Assembly (NCBI GenBank): GCA_001874325.1
Contig: MPCW01000001.1
Span: forward strand, 62,001-126,000
Source of the DNA: Flavobacterium sp. MedPE-SWcel
GTDB taxonomy: Bacteria > Bacteroidota > Bacteroidia > Flavobacteriales > Flavobacteriaceae
Reading direction: 5' to 3'
Length of the DNA stretch: 64,000 nucleotides
The notes beneath the pieces are model-generated. The model did no database searches, was not told the DNA's origin, and saw nothing but the letters and a program-made list of their open reading frames with translations. A program made the translations under genes and the position numbers. Of this stretch, positions 43,621-52,441 are shown piece by piece. Every line of letters begins with the position of its first letter. The first letter of the stretch is position 1.

Positions 43621-44860
43621 CTGGTATATGGTATCTTATTCGTTTTTCAAAAATACATTTTTATTCTCACTTATATTATTCACTGCTTGTGGAAATTCTG
43701 TTATAAATGAAAGAAGTGATACTAAAAGTGATTTACAAGAAGTAACGAACACTTCTCAAAAAATTGTCCGAATAAAAACAGGTGCTGATAACTACAGCAA
43801 ATACCTACCTCTTTTAAAAAACAAAAAAGTTGGTATAGTCACAAACCAAACAGGTATTATAAGCAATGATAAAAAACATCTAGTCGATTTTTTACTTGAA
43901 AAAGGTATTGATGTTAAAACAATATATGCTCCCGAACATGGTTTTCGTGGTACAGCTGATGCTGGCGAACTCATAAAAGATGGAAAAGATATTAAAACGG
44001 GATTACCTATTATATCTCTTTATGGCAATAATAAAAAGCCTAAACCTGAGCAATTAAAAGGTATTGATATTTTAATTTTTGACTTACAAGATGTAGGGGC
44101 TCGTTTTTACACCTATATATCATCATTACATTATGTAATGGAAGCTTGTGCCGAAAACAACATACCGTTGATTGTTTTAGACAGACCAAACCCTAATGGT
44201 GGTATTGTAGATGGACCAATACTAGAAAAAGAAAACAAAAGTTTTGTGGGTATGCACCCTATACCTGTATTACACGGTATGACTATTGGTGAATATGCTA
44301 AAATGATTAATGGAGAAAAATGGCTAAAAAATAATGTACAATGTCAGCTTACTGTAATTGCTTGTTCTAATTACAAAAGAACTTTACCGTATAGCTTACT
44401 TATAAGCCCATCTCCTAATTTACCAAATGACCAATCTATAAACTTATACCCTAGTCTTTGCTTTTTTGAAGGCACTACTATAAGTATAGGGCGTGGTACT
44501 AATAAACAATTTCAGATCTACGGCTCTCCTTCCCTCCCAAAAACTGATTTTAGTTTTACTCCAAAACCAAATAAAGGCGCTAAAAACCCTAAACATAATG
44601 GTAAAATCTGTTATGGAAAAAACCTCTCTACAATAAAAAAAATAGACCGCTTAGAATTAAAATGGCTACTTAAGGCTTACAACGACACTAGTGATAAATC
44701 TTCATTTTTTATTCCTTTCTTCGCTAAGTTAGCAGGTACTAAACAATTACAGCAACAAATAGAAAGCGGTAAAACCGAAAAAGAGATTCGCGAGAGCTGG
44801 AAAGGTGGGCTTATAAACTTCAAACAAATGAGACGAAAGTATCTCATATATGCTGAATAA
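43601..44860 (+). CDS. NamZ-like exo-beta-N-acetylmuramidase (DUF1343), lipoprotein
   Basis: A 419-aa exported lipoprotein from ATG 43601; ATG 43628 is an alternative that avoids overlap with the permease gene and still gives a complete lipoprotein signal (LFTAC). The longer frame to 43421 is antisense to the permease and is rejected. DUF1343 core segments are NKKVGIVTNQTG, APEHGFRG, DLQDVGARFYTYI, DRPNPNGG and SPSPNLPN. The family contains NamZ (GH171), which removes terminal N-acetylmuramic acid from peptidoglycan fragments. It converges with the ykgJ-like gene, with no clear terminator. Confidence 0.87.
   Translation: MKYSKFNWYMVSYSFFKNTFLFSLILFTACGNSVINERSDTKSDLQEVTNTSQKIVRIKTGADNYSKYLPLLKNKKVGIVTNQTGIISNDKKHLVDFLLEKGIDVKTIYAPEHGFRGTADAGELIKDGKDIKTGLPIISLYGNNKKPKPEQLKGIDILIFDLQDVGARFYTYISSLHYVMEACAENNIPLIVLDRPNPNGGIVDGPILEKENKSFVGMHPIPVLHGMTIGEYAKMINGEKWLKNNVQCQLTVIACSNYKRTLPYSLLISPSPNLPNDQSINLYPSLCFFEGTTISIGRGTNKQFQIYGSPSLPKTDFSFTPKPNKGAKNPKHNGKICYGKNLSTIKKIDRLELKWLLKAYNDTSDKSSFFIPFFAKLAGTKQLQQQIESGKTEKEIRESWKGGLINFKQMRRKYLIYAE
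43648..43655 (-). promoter_or_regulatory. -7 box of the LolC/E-type permease gene
   Basis: Reads TATTTTTG on the minus strand, 27 bp before the TTG start, inside the signal-peptide codons of the divergent gene. Confidence 0.5.
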
Positions 44861-44880
44861 GGCTTTCTACTTCCTAAAAA

Positions 44881-45372
44881 CTAAACTATTTTCTTTTTCA
44901 TCTCCTCTACTATATTATAAGCAGCAGGGCATATAGCTACGTTTTTTAATGTCAAGTTACTTATCTGTTGAAACTTTTTCCTATCAGTATGCGGAAACTC
45001 TCGACATGCTTTAGGACGCACGTCATATATCATGCAATAATTTTCATTATCCAAAAAAGTACAAGGTACACTTTGCAATACATAATCATTATCTTCATCT
45101 ACCCGCAAATACTGTTCAATAAATTTCTGTGGTTTTAATCGAAGATACTTTGCAATACGCTCTACATCGGCATCTGTAAATAATGGCCCTGTAGTTTTGC
45201 AGCAATTAGCACAAGTAAGACAGTCTGTTTTTCTAAACTCATTATCATGCAAATCCTGCATGATATAGTCTAAGTTTTTAGGCGCTCTTTTTTTCAGCTT
45301 ATTAAAAAACTTTTTGTTTTCGTTATGCGTATCTTTGGCAAGTTTAGGAAGCTGTTTTAAAAAATCGTCCAT
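44881..45372 (-). CDS. YkgJ-family cysteine-cluster protein
   Basis: A 163-aa protein with the CxxCxxCC pattern (CLTCANCCKTTGP), a CTFLDNENYCMIYDVRPKACREFP block and a late Cys in VAICPAAYN. These form the putative zinc/iron-binding cluster of the family. Function is unknown in most bacteria; a link to flagellar or iron-sulfur processes is only suggestive. Divergent from the methyltransferase gene with about 44 bp between. Confidence 0.87.
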   Translation of the reverse strand: MDDFLKQLPKLAKDTHNENKKFFNKLKKRAPKNLDYIMQDLHDNEFRKTDCLTCANCCKTTGPLFTDADVERIAKYLRLKPQKFIEQYLRVDEDNDYVLQSVPCTFLDNENYCMIYDVRPKACREFPHTDRKKFQQISNLTLKNVAICPAAYNIVEEMKKKIV

Positions 45373-45416
45373 CAGGTTACATTGTGTTATCGATCAAGAC
45401 GTAAAAGTATAAAAAA

Positions 45417-46127
45417 ATGAAAGACCTTTTTGGGAAAGCCATATTGGATTATCAAACAAATAATAATCCGCAAGATCTAATTACAGAAACATCAATATCT
45501 GAAGCTGATGAAATGAGTGTTGCTTACTTATTTAGAGGATATGATGAAATGCCAAAACTAGAGCAAAAAGCACTACAAATGGCAAAAGGTAAAGTACTTG
45601 ATGTAGGATGTGGAGCTGGCAGCCATAGTCTTTACTTGCAAAACGAAAAAAACATTGATATTACAGCTATCGACATATCGGCAAATGCTATCGAAGCTTG
45701 CACACTTCGCGGTGTTAAAAAAGCTACAGTTAAAGATGTAATGCAACTAGAGAATGAAAAATTTGACACAATACTGCTATTAATGAACGGGGCTGGTATG
45801 TGTGGCCGTCTTAATAAAATATCTGATTTTCTACAAAAAATAAAATCGTTACTTAATGAAGATGGTCAAGTACTTTTAGATTCATCTGATATTATATATA
45901 TGTTTGATGAAGATGAAGATGGCGGTAAATGGATACCTAGCGATAATGAATATTATGGCGAATTAGTATTTAATATTAGTTATAAAGATGAAAAAGAAAC
46001 TCCTTTTAACTGGATGTATATTGACTATAACACGCTACAAAATGCTGCTCACGCTAATGGTTTACAATGTGAGTTAATTTTAGAAGGGGAACATTTTGAT
46101 TATTTAGCTAAAATCACCCTAGCTTAG
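45417..46127 (+). CDS. Class I SAM-dependent methyltransferase
   Basis: A 236-aa enzyme with AdoMet motif I LDVGCGAGSHSLYL (around 61-74), an acidic residue in ITAIDISANAIE, and LLLMNGAGMCGRL in the motif-IV region. The acceptor substrate is not predictable. It is a single-gene unit ending in a strong terminator. No sequence hint of rRNA- or protein-specific domains. Confidence 0.88.
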   Translation: MKDLFGKAILDYQTNNNPQDLITETSISEADEMSVAYLFRGYDEMPKLEQKALQMAKGKVLDVGCGAGSHSLYLQNEKNIDITAIDISANAIEACTLRGVKKATVKDVMQLENEKFDTILLLMNGAGMCGRLNKISDFLQKIKSLLNEDGQVLLDSSDIIYMFDEDEDGGKWIPSDNEYYGELVFNISYKDEKETPFNWMYIDYNTLQNAAHANGLQCELILEGEHFDYLAKITLA

Positions 46128-46166
46128 AATAAAAAAGCCCACGTATTAACGTGGGCTTTTTTATTC
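46127..46166. terminator. Bidirectional terminator after the methyltransferase
   Basis: 18-base arms (from the stop codon's G) with a 4-base ATTA loop. Core is GCCCACGT/ACGTGGGC, with A- and T-runs on both sides; also serves the convergent DUF2059 gene. Confidence 0.92.
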
Positions 46167-46179
46167 TATATAGCTATTA

Positions 46180-46584
46180 TTACTGTTGATATTTCATAAT
46201 AATACCTTGTAACTCCATTGTCCATGCCTGAATAGCTGGCATTGTAGATTCTGTAAGTTCTGGCAATTTAGCCGCAAGCTTTTTTCCAGCAGGAGATTGG
46301 TAAAACTTAATCATCTGCTTAACGTCATCTTGTGTAAACTCTTTTAAATAAAAAGCTTCTTGCGCATCCATAATTGGTGTTATTGATGCTTCAAACTCTT
46401 TAGTAAACTCTGCTTGTTTATCAGCAGGTATCATTGCTATAACTTGTTTTTTAGCCACATCTACTTGCGCCATTGACCCTGAAACTTCAAGTAGTTTTTT
46501 CACATCAGCTTTAAAAGCGTCACTTTGTGCAAAACTAAAGTTTGCTACAAGTATAAATGCTACTGCAAATAATAATTTTTTCAT
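46180..46584 (-). CDS. Secreted DUF2059 protein
   Basis: A 134-aa exported protein (signal peptide 1-19, ending SFAQ). The helical DUF2059 region includes the pattern EFTQDDVKQMIKFYQSPAGKKLAAKLPE, shared by many periplasmic proteins of unknown function. It follows queE by 19 bp in the same direction and is likely in one transcript with it, without any obvious functional tie. Confidence 0.87.
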   Translation of the reverse strand: MKKLLFAVAFILVANFSFAQSDAFKADVKKLLEVSGSMAQVDVAKKQVIAMIPADKQAEFTKEFEASITPIMDAQEAFYLKEFTQDDVKQMIKFYQSPAGKKLAAKLPELTESTMPAIQAWTMELQGIIMKYQQ

Positions 46585-46603
46585 TGTTTTAATTTTAAAA
46601 TGG

Positions 46604-47236
46604 TTATGGAATATTCAAATATTTATGTGTTTGTAATGATACACGCCATTTCGGGTTATTCATAACATAATCCACTATTAACGGAGTCATTTGTTCTTTC
46701 TTACTCCACTCTGGCTGTAAAAATAATATTGCATCATCATTTACCTTTGCTGCTTGTTCTTCAGCAAATATAAAATCATGCTTATTATGTATAATTACCT
46801 TCAATTCATGTGCGATATCATAAGCTCCTTGCACTGGTAATTTATTCTTTTTAGGTGATAAACAAAACCAATCCCAAGCCCCAGTAACTGGATAAGCTCC
46901 TGATGTTTCAATATGCACATTTAATCCGCTTGCTTTCAACTTTGTTGTAATCGGTGTCATATCCCATGTTAATGGTTCTCCCCCAGTTATTACAATTGTT
47001 TTTGCATATTTAGCAGCATTAGTTACAATAATATCTACATCTGTTGGTGGATGTAATTCAGCATTCCAACTTTCTTTAACATCACACCAATGACAACCGA
47101 CATCGCAACCACCTACTCTAATAAAATAGGCAGCAGTACCTGTATGATACCCCTCACCCTGTATGGTATAAAACTCTTCCATCAGCGGTAACGACTCTCC
47201 TTTATCTACTGCTATCTGTATTTCTTTCTTCAACAT
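46604..47236 (-). CDS. queE: 7-carboxy-7-deazaguanine synthase
   Basis: A 210-aa radical-SAM enzyme in the pathway to queuosine; it turns 6-carboxytetrahydropterin into 7-carboxy-7-deazaguanine. The cluster motif reads C-D-V-G-C-H-W-C, the CxxxCxxC of radical SAM, after EFYTIQGEGYHTGTAAYFIRVGG. TGGEPLTW and ETSGAYP follow. The ATG at 47236 is used: the longer frame would begin at a TTG inside the -7 box. Other que genes are not in the window. Confidence 0.92.
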   Translation of the reverse strand: MLKKEIQIAVDKGESLPLMEEFYTIQGEGYHTGTAAYFIRVGGCDVGCHWCDVKESWNAELHPPTDVDIIVTNAAKYAKTIVITGGEPLTWDMTPITTKLKASGLNVHIETSGAYPVTGAWDWFCLSPKKNKLPVQGAYDIAHELKVIIHNKHDFIFAEEQAAKVNDDAILFLQPEWSKKEQMTPLIVDYVMNNPKWRVSLQTHKYLNIP

Positions 47237-47254
47237 CTTATTTAATATAGTCTG

Positions 47255-47262
47255 CAAAGATA
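47255..47262 (-). promoter_or_regulatory. -7 box of queE
   Basis: Reads TATCTTTG then C on the minus strand, 19 bp before the ATG. It overlaps the upstream TTG and so decides the queE start. Confidence 0.6.
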
Positions 47263-47283
47263 CATATTAAAAATCAAGGTCAT

Positions 47284-47317
47284 AAAAAAACCGCCTTGCA
47301 AGCAAGGCGGTTTTTTT
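47284..47317 (-). terminator. Terminator of the TonB-system operon
   Basis: 16-base arms with a GC-rich core CCGCCTTGC/GCAAGGCGG and a 2-base loop, flanked by seven A and seven T. Confidence 0.93.
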
Positions 47318-47334
47318 ATCAATTCAGTATTTAA

Positions 47335-49041
47335 TTACTTTAATCTTTCTAACTCGCTTTTAGCATACTCGTCTTCAGGATTAAGCTCTAGTGCTTTAGT
47401 AAAGTACTCAACAGCTTTTTCTTTTTCTATTACAGCATAATAAGCTCCTGCATTAGAATAAGCTTCTATAATATTTTTCTTCTCTTGCCCACTCATTTTA
47501 TCAACACCTTTAGCAGCAACAATTTTGATGTACTCATCATATGCTTTAGACATCTCTACATAAGTCTCTTCTGACTGCATGTATTGATTAATTCTTGCTT
47601 TGAAAAGAAATGCATCTTGAGCTTCTGGAGAAAGTTCAATTACTTTTGTAAGAGCACCATCAGCTACCATAAGTCGCTCAGTATTTAACTTTCTATCTTC
47701 TGCTGATTTATTGATATGATCATAATAAACAGAGTAAGCTAGGTAGAAGTTATCATAAAAAGCATTTCTGTTTTCTGGATTACCTGTTGCTATTTCAAAA
47801 ACAACTGATGCAGGACCATAAAGTCTTTGCTTAAATAGTTTTTTACCAATGGCATTAAACTCATTAGTAATCTCTATATCCATATCTGCAGCTTTTCTAA
47901 TATCTTCAATTGCAGCATCAAATACTACTTGATCAGATATTATAGAGTTACCTTCTTCATCAGTGCTTACTGTAGAAGCTAGCTTAGAAAGTCCTAAGTA
48001 TAAATAATCTCTAGCAATTAGTCTTGTAGGCTCTACTTTAGAGATAAACTCTTCCATTGCCTTAAGACTCTCTGCATAATTACCGTTTTCATAAGCTGCA
48101 TAAGAAAGGTAACGTAAAATTTTTGGGTTTACTTTATCTAACTCTTGCATTTTCTTTGCCTCTAGCTCAAGCTCCTTGTAATCTCTAGCTAATACTAAGA
48201 AATCGGCACGTCTAAGGCGAGAGTTTAAAGAGTAATCTGTTAACTGCATGTATTTCTCATAATACCCTAATGCCTTCTTGATATATTCTTTATACTTAGA
48301 TGGATTAGTATTTGCCCATAATGCATATGTTTCTGCAAGTTCTCTATATGCAGGACCATAATTAGCATCCATTGTTAATATTTTCTCGAATGCTTGTACT
48401 GCCTCTGGAAAAGCTGCTCTAGTATTTTTAGTAATAACTCCTACTTGAAGTTTTGCTCTCAATATTGAGTTATCTAATGAATATGCATTACGATAAGCTT
48501 TGTATGCATCATTATAGTTTTCACTAGCAACATAAGCATCTCCTAAAGAAAGGAAAGCTTGAGCATTCTTACTGTCTTTTTCAAGAACTCTGTTTAATAA
48601 CGCTATACCTTTTGTATAGTCTGGATTATCTGCATGAATATAAGCACGCCCCATATAAACAAGCTGTTCTACTTCTTTACGTCTAAGCTCATCTTCAACC
48701 GCTTTAAACTTAGCTTGAGCAGATGATGTATTTCCGTTATTTAAGTCAATATGAGCAAGACCAATTAAGTTATACTCAGCATTTTTCTTAACCCCTTTAC
48801 CTTTATTAAAAAAGATAGCAGCAGAATCCTCTTCATTTTGCTTAAGATAAACATCTCCTAAAAGGAAATAGTTTCTTCCTTCACTTGCATTAGAAGTAAT
48901 AAGTGAATTAAGAATAGTCTTAGCTTTCTGGTATTTTTCGGCATCGATAGCCTTTTTTGCTTGTTCAACATCTTGGGCATTAGCCGCGCTAAACAACAAT
49001 AATGATAAACCAAGGAATTTTAATTTTTCGATCTTGATCAT
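47335..49041 (-). CDS. Secreted tetratricopeptide-repeat protein
   Basis: A 568-aa protein with a signal peptide (1-22, ending SAANAQ) and TPR helices over nearly its whole length. Clear units include YFLLGDVYLKQNEEDSA, AFLSLGDAYVASENYNDAY, AYRELAETYALWA and the C-terminal AVEYFTKALELNPEDEYAKSEL. It is the last gene of the exbB-exbD-exbD-tonB-small protein-pstS-TPR operon. TPR proteins act as protein-protein scaffolds; in this place it may couple the TonB machine to a periplasmic partner. That role is inference. Confidence 0.85.
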   Translation of the reverse strand: MIKIEKLKFLGLSLLLFSAANAQDVEQAKKAIDAEKYQKAKTILNSLITSNASEGRNYFLLGDVYLKQNEEDSAAIFFNKGKGVKKNAEYNLIGLAHIDLNNGNTSSAQAKFKAVEDELRRKEVEQLVYMGRAYIHADNPDYTKGIALLNRVLEKDSKNAQAFLSLGDAYVASENYNDAYKAYRNAYSLDNSILRAKLQVGVITKNTRAAFPEAVQAFEKILTMDANYGPAYRELAETYALWANTNPSKYKEYIKKALGYYEKYMQLTDYSLNSRLRRADFLVLARDYKELELEAKKMQELDKVNPKILRYLSYAAYENGNYAESLKAMEEFISKVEPTRLIARDYLYLGLSKLASTVSTDEEGNSIISDQVVFDAAIEDIRKAADMDIEITNEFNAIGKKLFKQRLYGPASVVFEIATGNPENRNAFYDNFYLAYSVYYDHINKSAEDRKLNTERLMVADGALTKVIELSPEAQDAFLFKARINQYMQSEETYVEMSKAYDEYIKIVAAKGVDKMSGQEKKNIIEAYSNAGAYYAVIEKEKAVEYFTKALELNPEDEYAKSELERLK

Positions 49042-49073
49042 TGTATTCTCTTTTATTAATATTTAGTAGTCAT

Positions 49074-50000
49074 TTATAATTCGTTTCGCACCTCTATCTC
49101 TCTCGTGGGAATCGTTACAGGCAATAATCCTGACTTTAAAACGATACGTTGCCCCTCTGGTGCGCTTATATATATTGCAAACCCTGTGCCCAAACCATCT
49201 CTACCTTGATAATCCAACACATATAACTTACGTGTAAGCGGATAAGAACCTGTAGCTATGTTACTTTGAGAGGGTTTATAGTATTTTTTTTCTTTATCAA
49301 TTTCAACATTATCTACTGCCAAAATTTTTATGTTTTCTGTATATGGTCTTAACATCGTTGGAGTTTGCACCAACCAGTTTACACCTACAACACCTATAGC
49401 TCCGGCATTATCGTGTACATACTTTATAACCTCTTCATTTGTTTTTAACGAATACACACTTTTATTAACGGGTACTGATGCAACACCTGCACGCTTTAAT
49501 AAAAATTGTACTGTGCTAGAGTTTGAATTATCAAAAACTAACTTCCCTACTCTTTCAGAGCCTTCTCCTCTCAGCACTTTTAACACCTCTTCGAGCTCTA
49601 TAACACTATCGGTAACTCTTTCATTTACCACTAAAGCAATTGCATCAACGGCAAACTCCGTAATTTTTGGAACAACACTTTTGTCTTTAAAACGAGCTTC
49701 CTCTTCCTTTGTCAACTTCCTTGTTAAAACCGCAACACTAGCAGTATCTTTTAACAACGCACTTACAACTTCATTCTCTGTTTTATTAACCTGTGTAATC
49801 TTAGCTCTATCATATACACTATGAAAAACAGCTAATACATCTTCTGTTATTGGTTGTACTGTATTATCTACATATAGATTAAGTGTACCCGTTATAGAAG
49901 TTTCTTCTACTACATTATTACTCGCATCACCATCTTTACAACTCAAGAAAAAACTTGTAGACATAACAGAAAACAAAACTAGTATATATCTTTTCTTCAT
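49074..50000 (-). CDS. PstS-like substrate-binding lipoprotein
   Basis: A 308-aa lipoprotein (lipobox FFLSC) with the type-II periplasmic binding fold of the phosphate-binding PstS group. Segments include TLNLYVDNTVQPITEDV, an AVDAIALVVNE strand, FDNSNSSTVQFLL in the ligand-loop position, and a C-terminal GTGFAIYISAPEGQRIVLKSGLLP. There is no pstCAB beside it; instead it lies in the TonB operon, so it may work with TonB rather than an ABC importer. The ligand (phosphate or another oxyanion) is not proven. Confidence 0.8.
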   Translation of the reverse strand: MKKRYILVLFSVMSTSFFLSCKDGDASNNVVEETSITGTLNLYVDNTVQPITEDVLAVFHSVYDRAKITQVNKTENEVVSALLKDTASVAVLTRKLTKEEEARFKDKSVVPKITEFAVDAIALVVNERVTDSVIELEEVLKVLRGEGSERVGKLVFDNSNSSTVQFLLKRAGVASVPVNKSVYSLKTNEEVIKYVHDNAGAIGVVGVNWLVQTPTMLRPYTENIKILAVDNVEIDKEKKYYKPSQSNIATGSYPLTRKLYVLDYQGRDGLGTGFAIYISAPEGQRIVLKSGLLPVTIPTREIEVRNEL

Positions 50001-50012
50001 AATACTACAACC

Positions 50013-50237
50013 CTAACTTCTATTCTTTTTTAATAACCTTACAAATCTTATAAAAGCATATACGATAAGTAACAACCCAAAGGCTAACCTACCTCTATAT
50101 GATATTGACAAAGGTAACTCTTTCCAAAAAATTATAATCAGTCCTAAAACCAAATACATTAAGAAAAACACTAATCCGAAAACAAACAGAAATCGCTGTT
50201 TAGGCGATTTCTGTGTTTGCTTATTATCTTTAGACAT
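50013..50237 (-). CDS. Small two-helix membrane protein of the TonB operon
   Basis: A 74-aa protein with a basic N terminus (KDNKQTQKSPKQR), two hydrophobic helices (~15-37 and ~48-65) and a basic tail (RLLKKNRS). It sits 12 bp after tonB and 12 bp before the pstS-like gene, so it belongs to the operon. I recognise no domain; it may be a small partner of the inner-membrane complex. Confidence 0.75.
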   Translation of the reverse strand: MSKDNKQTQKSPKQRFLFVFGLVFFLMYLVLGLIIIFWKELPLSISYRGRLAFGLLLIVYAFIRFVRLLKKNRS

Positions 50238-50249
50238 ACCTATAAACTA

Positions 50250-51080
50250 CTAAGATCTAATATTAATAGTAATAGGAAGGTTGTAAGATGCCCTTACGGG
50301 TTTACCATTCTGTACACCTGGTGCCCATTTCTTTTTCATAGACTTAAGTACGCGTTCAGCTTCTTTACCTAATCCGTAACCTGGATCTCTAAGAACTTTA
50401 ATACCTGTCATTGAACCATCTTTTTCTACAACAAAAGAAACATATATTCTTGCTGTCATATCTTGGTCAATTTCTGGAATTCTGAACTTTCTATTAACGT
50501 AGCTATAAAATTCTTTTATACCTCCTGGATATTCAGGTTGTACCTGAAGACCTGCTGAGTTATAAACTGCATTATCTGGAGCTTCTACACCTTTATCAAG
50601 ATCTCCTGGGGGTTTACCAATAACGATATCCCCTGTAGGGCTTGCTTCAGCATTTCTTGAACTAGGATCAGCTTCTTTAAACTGCTCGATTTTTGGTGGA
50701 TCTTCAGGAACTTCTTCCTTTTTAGCCGCCTCAAGTGGTTTAAACTTTACCTCTTCCACTACCGATTTTGGTGCTTGATACACCTCTACTGGTGGTGGTG
50801 GTGGTGGTAATGGCTCTTCTTTTGGTGGTGGTGGTAAATCTATCACCTCAATCACCTTATCAACATTATCTTTATTACCCGCTTTTTCAATACCATCACC
50901 TATCCATCTAGATATTATTGGCGTCGATATAGCAGCAACAAAAAGTAAAGATCCGATAATGAATGCTCTCACAGTTGTCTTAGAACCATCAGCACGAAGG
51001 CGATATGCTCCATACTTTTTATTACGTCCTTCGAACACCATGTCAGTCCATTGAGACCTGAATATATTAAGTTTTGACAT
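50250..51080 (-). CDS. tonB: Energy transducer TonB
   Basis: A 276-aa protein with a short cytoplasmic N terminus and one transmembrane helix (~36-55). A proline-rich spanning region follows (PPPPKEEPLPPPPPPVEVY), and the C-terminal TonB domain (~190-276) contains QPEYPGGIKEFYSYVN, IYVSFVVEKDGSMTGIKVLRDPG and the closing YNLPITINIR. It transmits proton-motive force from ExbB/ExbD to TonB-dependent outer-membrane receptors. The long N terminus with FEGRNKKYGAYRLR is typical of Bacteroidota TonBs. Fourth gene of the operon. Confidence 0.94.
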   Translation of the reverse strand: MSKLNIFRSQWTDMVFEGRNKKYGAYRLRADGSKTTVRAFIIGSLLFVAAISTPIISRWIGDGIEKAGNKDNVDKVIEVIDLPPPPKEEPLPPPPPPVEVYQAPKSVVEEVKFKPLEAAKKEEVPEDPPKIEQFKEADPSSRNAEASPTGDIVIGKPPGDLDKGVEAPDNAVYNSAGLQVQPEYPGGIKEFYSYVNRKFRIPEIDQDMTARIYVSFVVEKDGSMTGIKVLRDPGYGLGKEAERVLKSMKKKWAPGVQNGKPVRASYNLPITINIRS

Positions 51081-51109
51081 AATTATATTTTTTGGTTAGT
51101 TAGCAAGGC

Positions 51110-51673
51110 TTAGTATAAACCTTTTTCCTCTAACAATTTCACTTCAGGCTCTGTTATATCTCCAATAGCATAAAGCTGCGGATGTGTAATAGCCATTTCA
51201 TCAAGAACATCTACAAGGTTTTTATACTTAGACTTATCACTAGCCTTAATATTAACAATCAGATGTTCATCAGGCTTACCACCATCTCTTTTTACGTAAG
51301 CTTTAGCTCTTGCAATCTGCTCTAAAAGCACTTTTCTGATACCATCTTTTCCAAATTCAGATTCCGTCGGCTCAATCTTAGTCTCCTCAAATTTACCTAC
51401 ATACCATAACAAAGCATTGTCTTTACCTATTAATATAGTCATTAAACGTGACTCATCTATCGGCATACTTGGCTCATCATTAATATCTTCTGTTTTATCC
51501 GGCATTGCCAAAGGCATCGATTGCGGCTTAGATAACGATGTTGTAAGCATAAAGAAAGTAATAAGTAGGAAAGCTAAATCTACCATCGCAGTAAGGTCTA
51601 CCCCTGGATTCGATTTCTTACTTCTTACTTTACCGCCTTTACCACCGTCGCCGCCAGTATTTAATTCTGCCAT
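51110..51673 (-). CDS. exbD: ExbD-like biopolymer transport protein (copy 2)
   Basis: A 187-aa protein with a short cytoplasmic N terminus and one transmembrane helix (VDLTAMVDLAFLLITFFML) whose Asp is the proton-path residue of ExbD/TolR. A periplasmic domain completes it. It follows the first exbD copy by 23 bp and precedes tonB by 29 bp. Two different ExbD copies in one operon are usual in this family and may form mixed complexes. Confidence 0.93.
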   Translation of the reverse strand: MAELNTGGDGGKGGKVRSKKSNPGVDLTAMVDLAFLLITFFMLTTSLSKPQSMPLAMPDKTEDINDEPSMPIDESRLMTILIGKDNALLWYVGKFEETKIEPTESEFGKDGIRKVLLEQIARAKAYVKRDGGKPDEHLIVNIKASDKSKYKNLVDVLDEMAITHPQLYAIGDITEPEVKLLEEKGLY

Positions 51674-51696
51674 TTTATATTGTTATTTTAATACTA

Positions 51697-52344
51697 TTAA
51701 AAATCTTCGTTTCGTAGACCAGTTACAAGGAAGAATCTATTCTTCTTTTGTTTCTGTAGTATATCAATTACCCTTTTCACTGTTGTGTACTCCTCATCTG
51801 CATCACCTTTTATAGCAATATCAAGATCTTTAAACACTTTATCTTCACCACCTCTAATCTGCTCTTCCAGAACAAATTTAGATGCTTCACGCGCTTGAGT
51901 TATCCAACTACTCAACTGATCGTTGATTGAATCATAAGGTATACCCTTTTGTATTCCTCCAGCATTTCTCTCTGATGCTTGCATTGCCAAAAGACCTTTT
52001 AATTGATTTAGTGGCACTCCAAAACCTTGCATATTACCAAAAGCTTCATATTCAGCCTCAGTAAAGTTTACTTTATATTCTTGAGAAATACGTTTAAGTG
52101 TTTCTATCTTAACATCCTTTTCAGGTATATTAAAAAACACTTGTTTATCCCCTACAGTAATGGTTGCAACTCCATATTCAGGTAGTTTATCCAAAACAGT
52201 AGAAGCAGGAGTATCTACAGGGTGAGGCTCAGGCTGCTTTGCAGTAGCCGACATAATAAAGAACGACAACAGAAGGAAAGCTACGTCACACATAGCGGTC
52301 ATATCAATTCTGGTGCTCTTTTTAGATACTTTTACTTTAGCCAT
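51697..52344 (-). CDS. exbD: ExbD-like biopolymer transport protein (copy 1)
   Basis: A 215-aa ExbD with the helix RIDMTAMCDVAFLLLSFFIM carrying the conserved Asp. Its periplasmic domain is longer than in copy 2, with an extra segment of ~50 residues around NMQGFGVPLNQLKGLL and YDSINDQLSSWI. It lies 97 bp after exbB, the widest gap of the operon, and 23 bp before copy 2. The insertion suggests a role distinct from the standard ExbD. Confidence 0.92.
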   Translation of the reverse strand: MAKVKVSKKSTRIDMTAMCDVAFLLLSFFIMSATAKQPEPHPVDTPASTVLDKLPEYGVATITVGDKQVFFNIPEKDVKIETLKRISQEYKVNFTEAEYEAFGNMQGFGVPLNQLKGLLAMQASERNAGGIQKGIPYDSINDQLSSWITQAREASKFVLEEQIRGGEDKVFKDLDIAIKGDADEEYTTVKRVIDILQKQKKNRFFLVTGLRNEDF

Positions 52345-52441
52345 TATTTAATTCGTTTATATAAGAGACTGAAGGCATAATGTTTCACATATAGCCTTCA
52401 CGCCTTATATGTTAATTTATAAACTTAAACTACTCTCTTAA

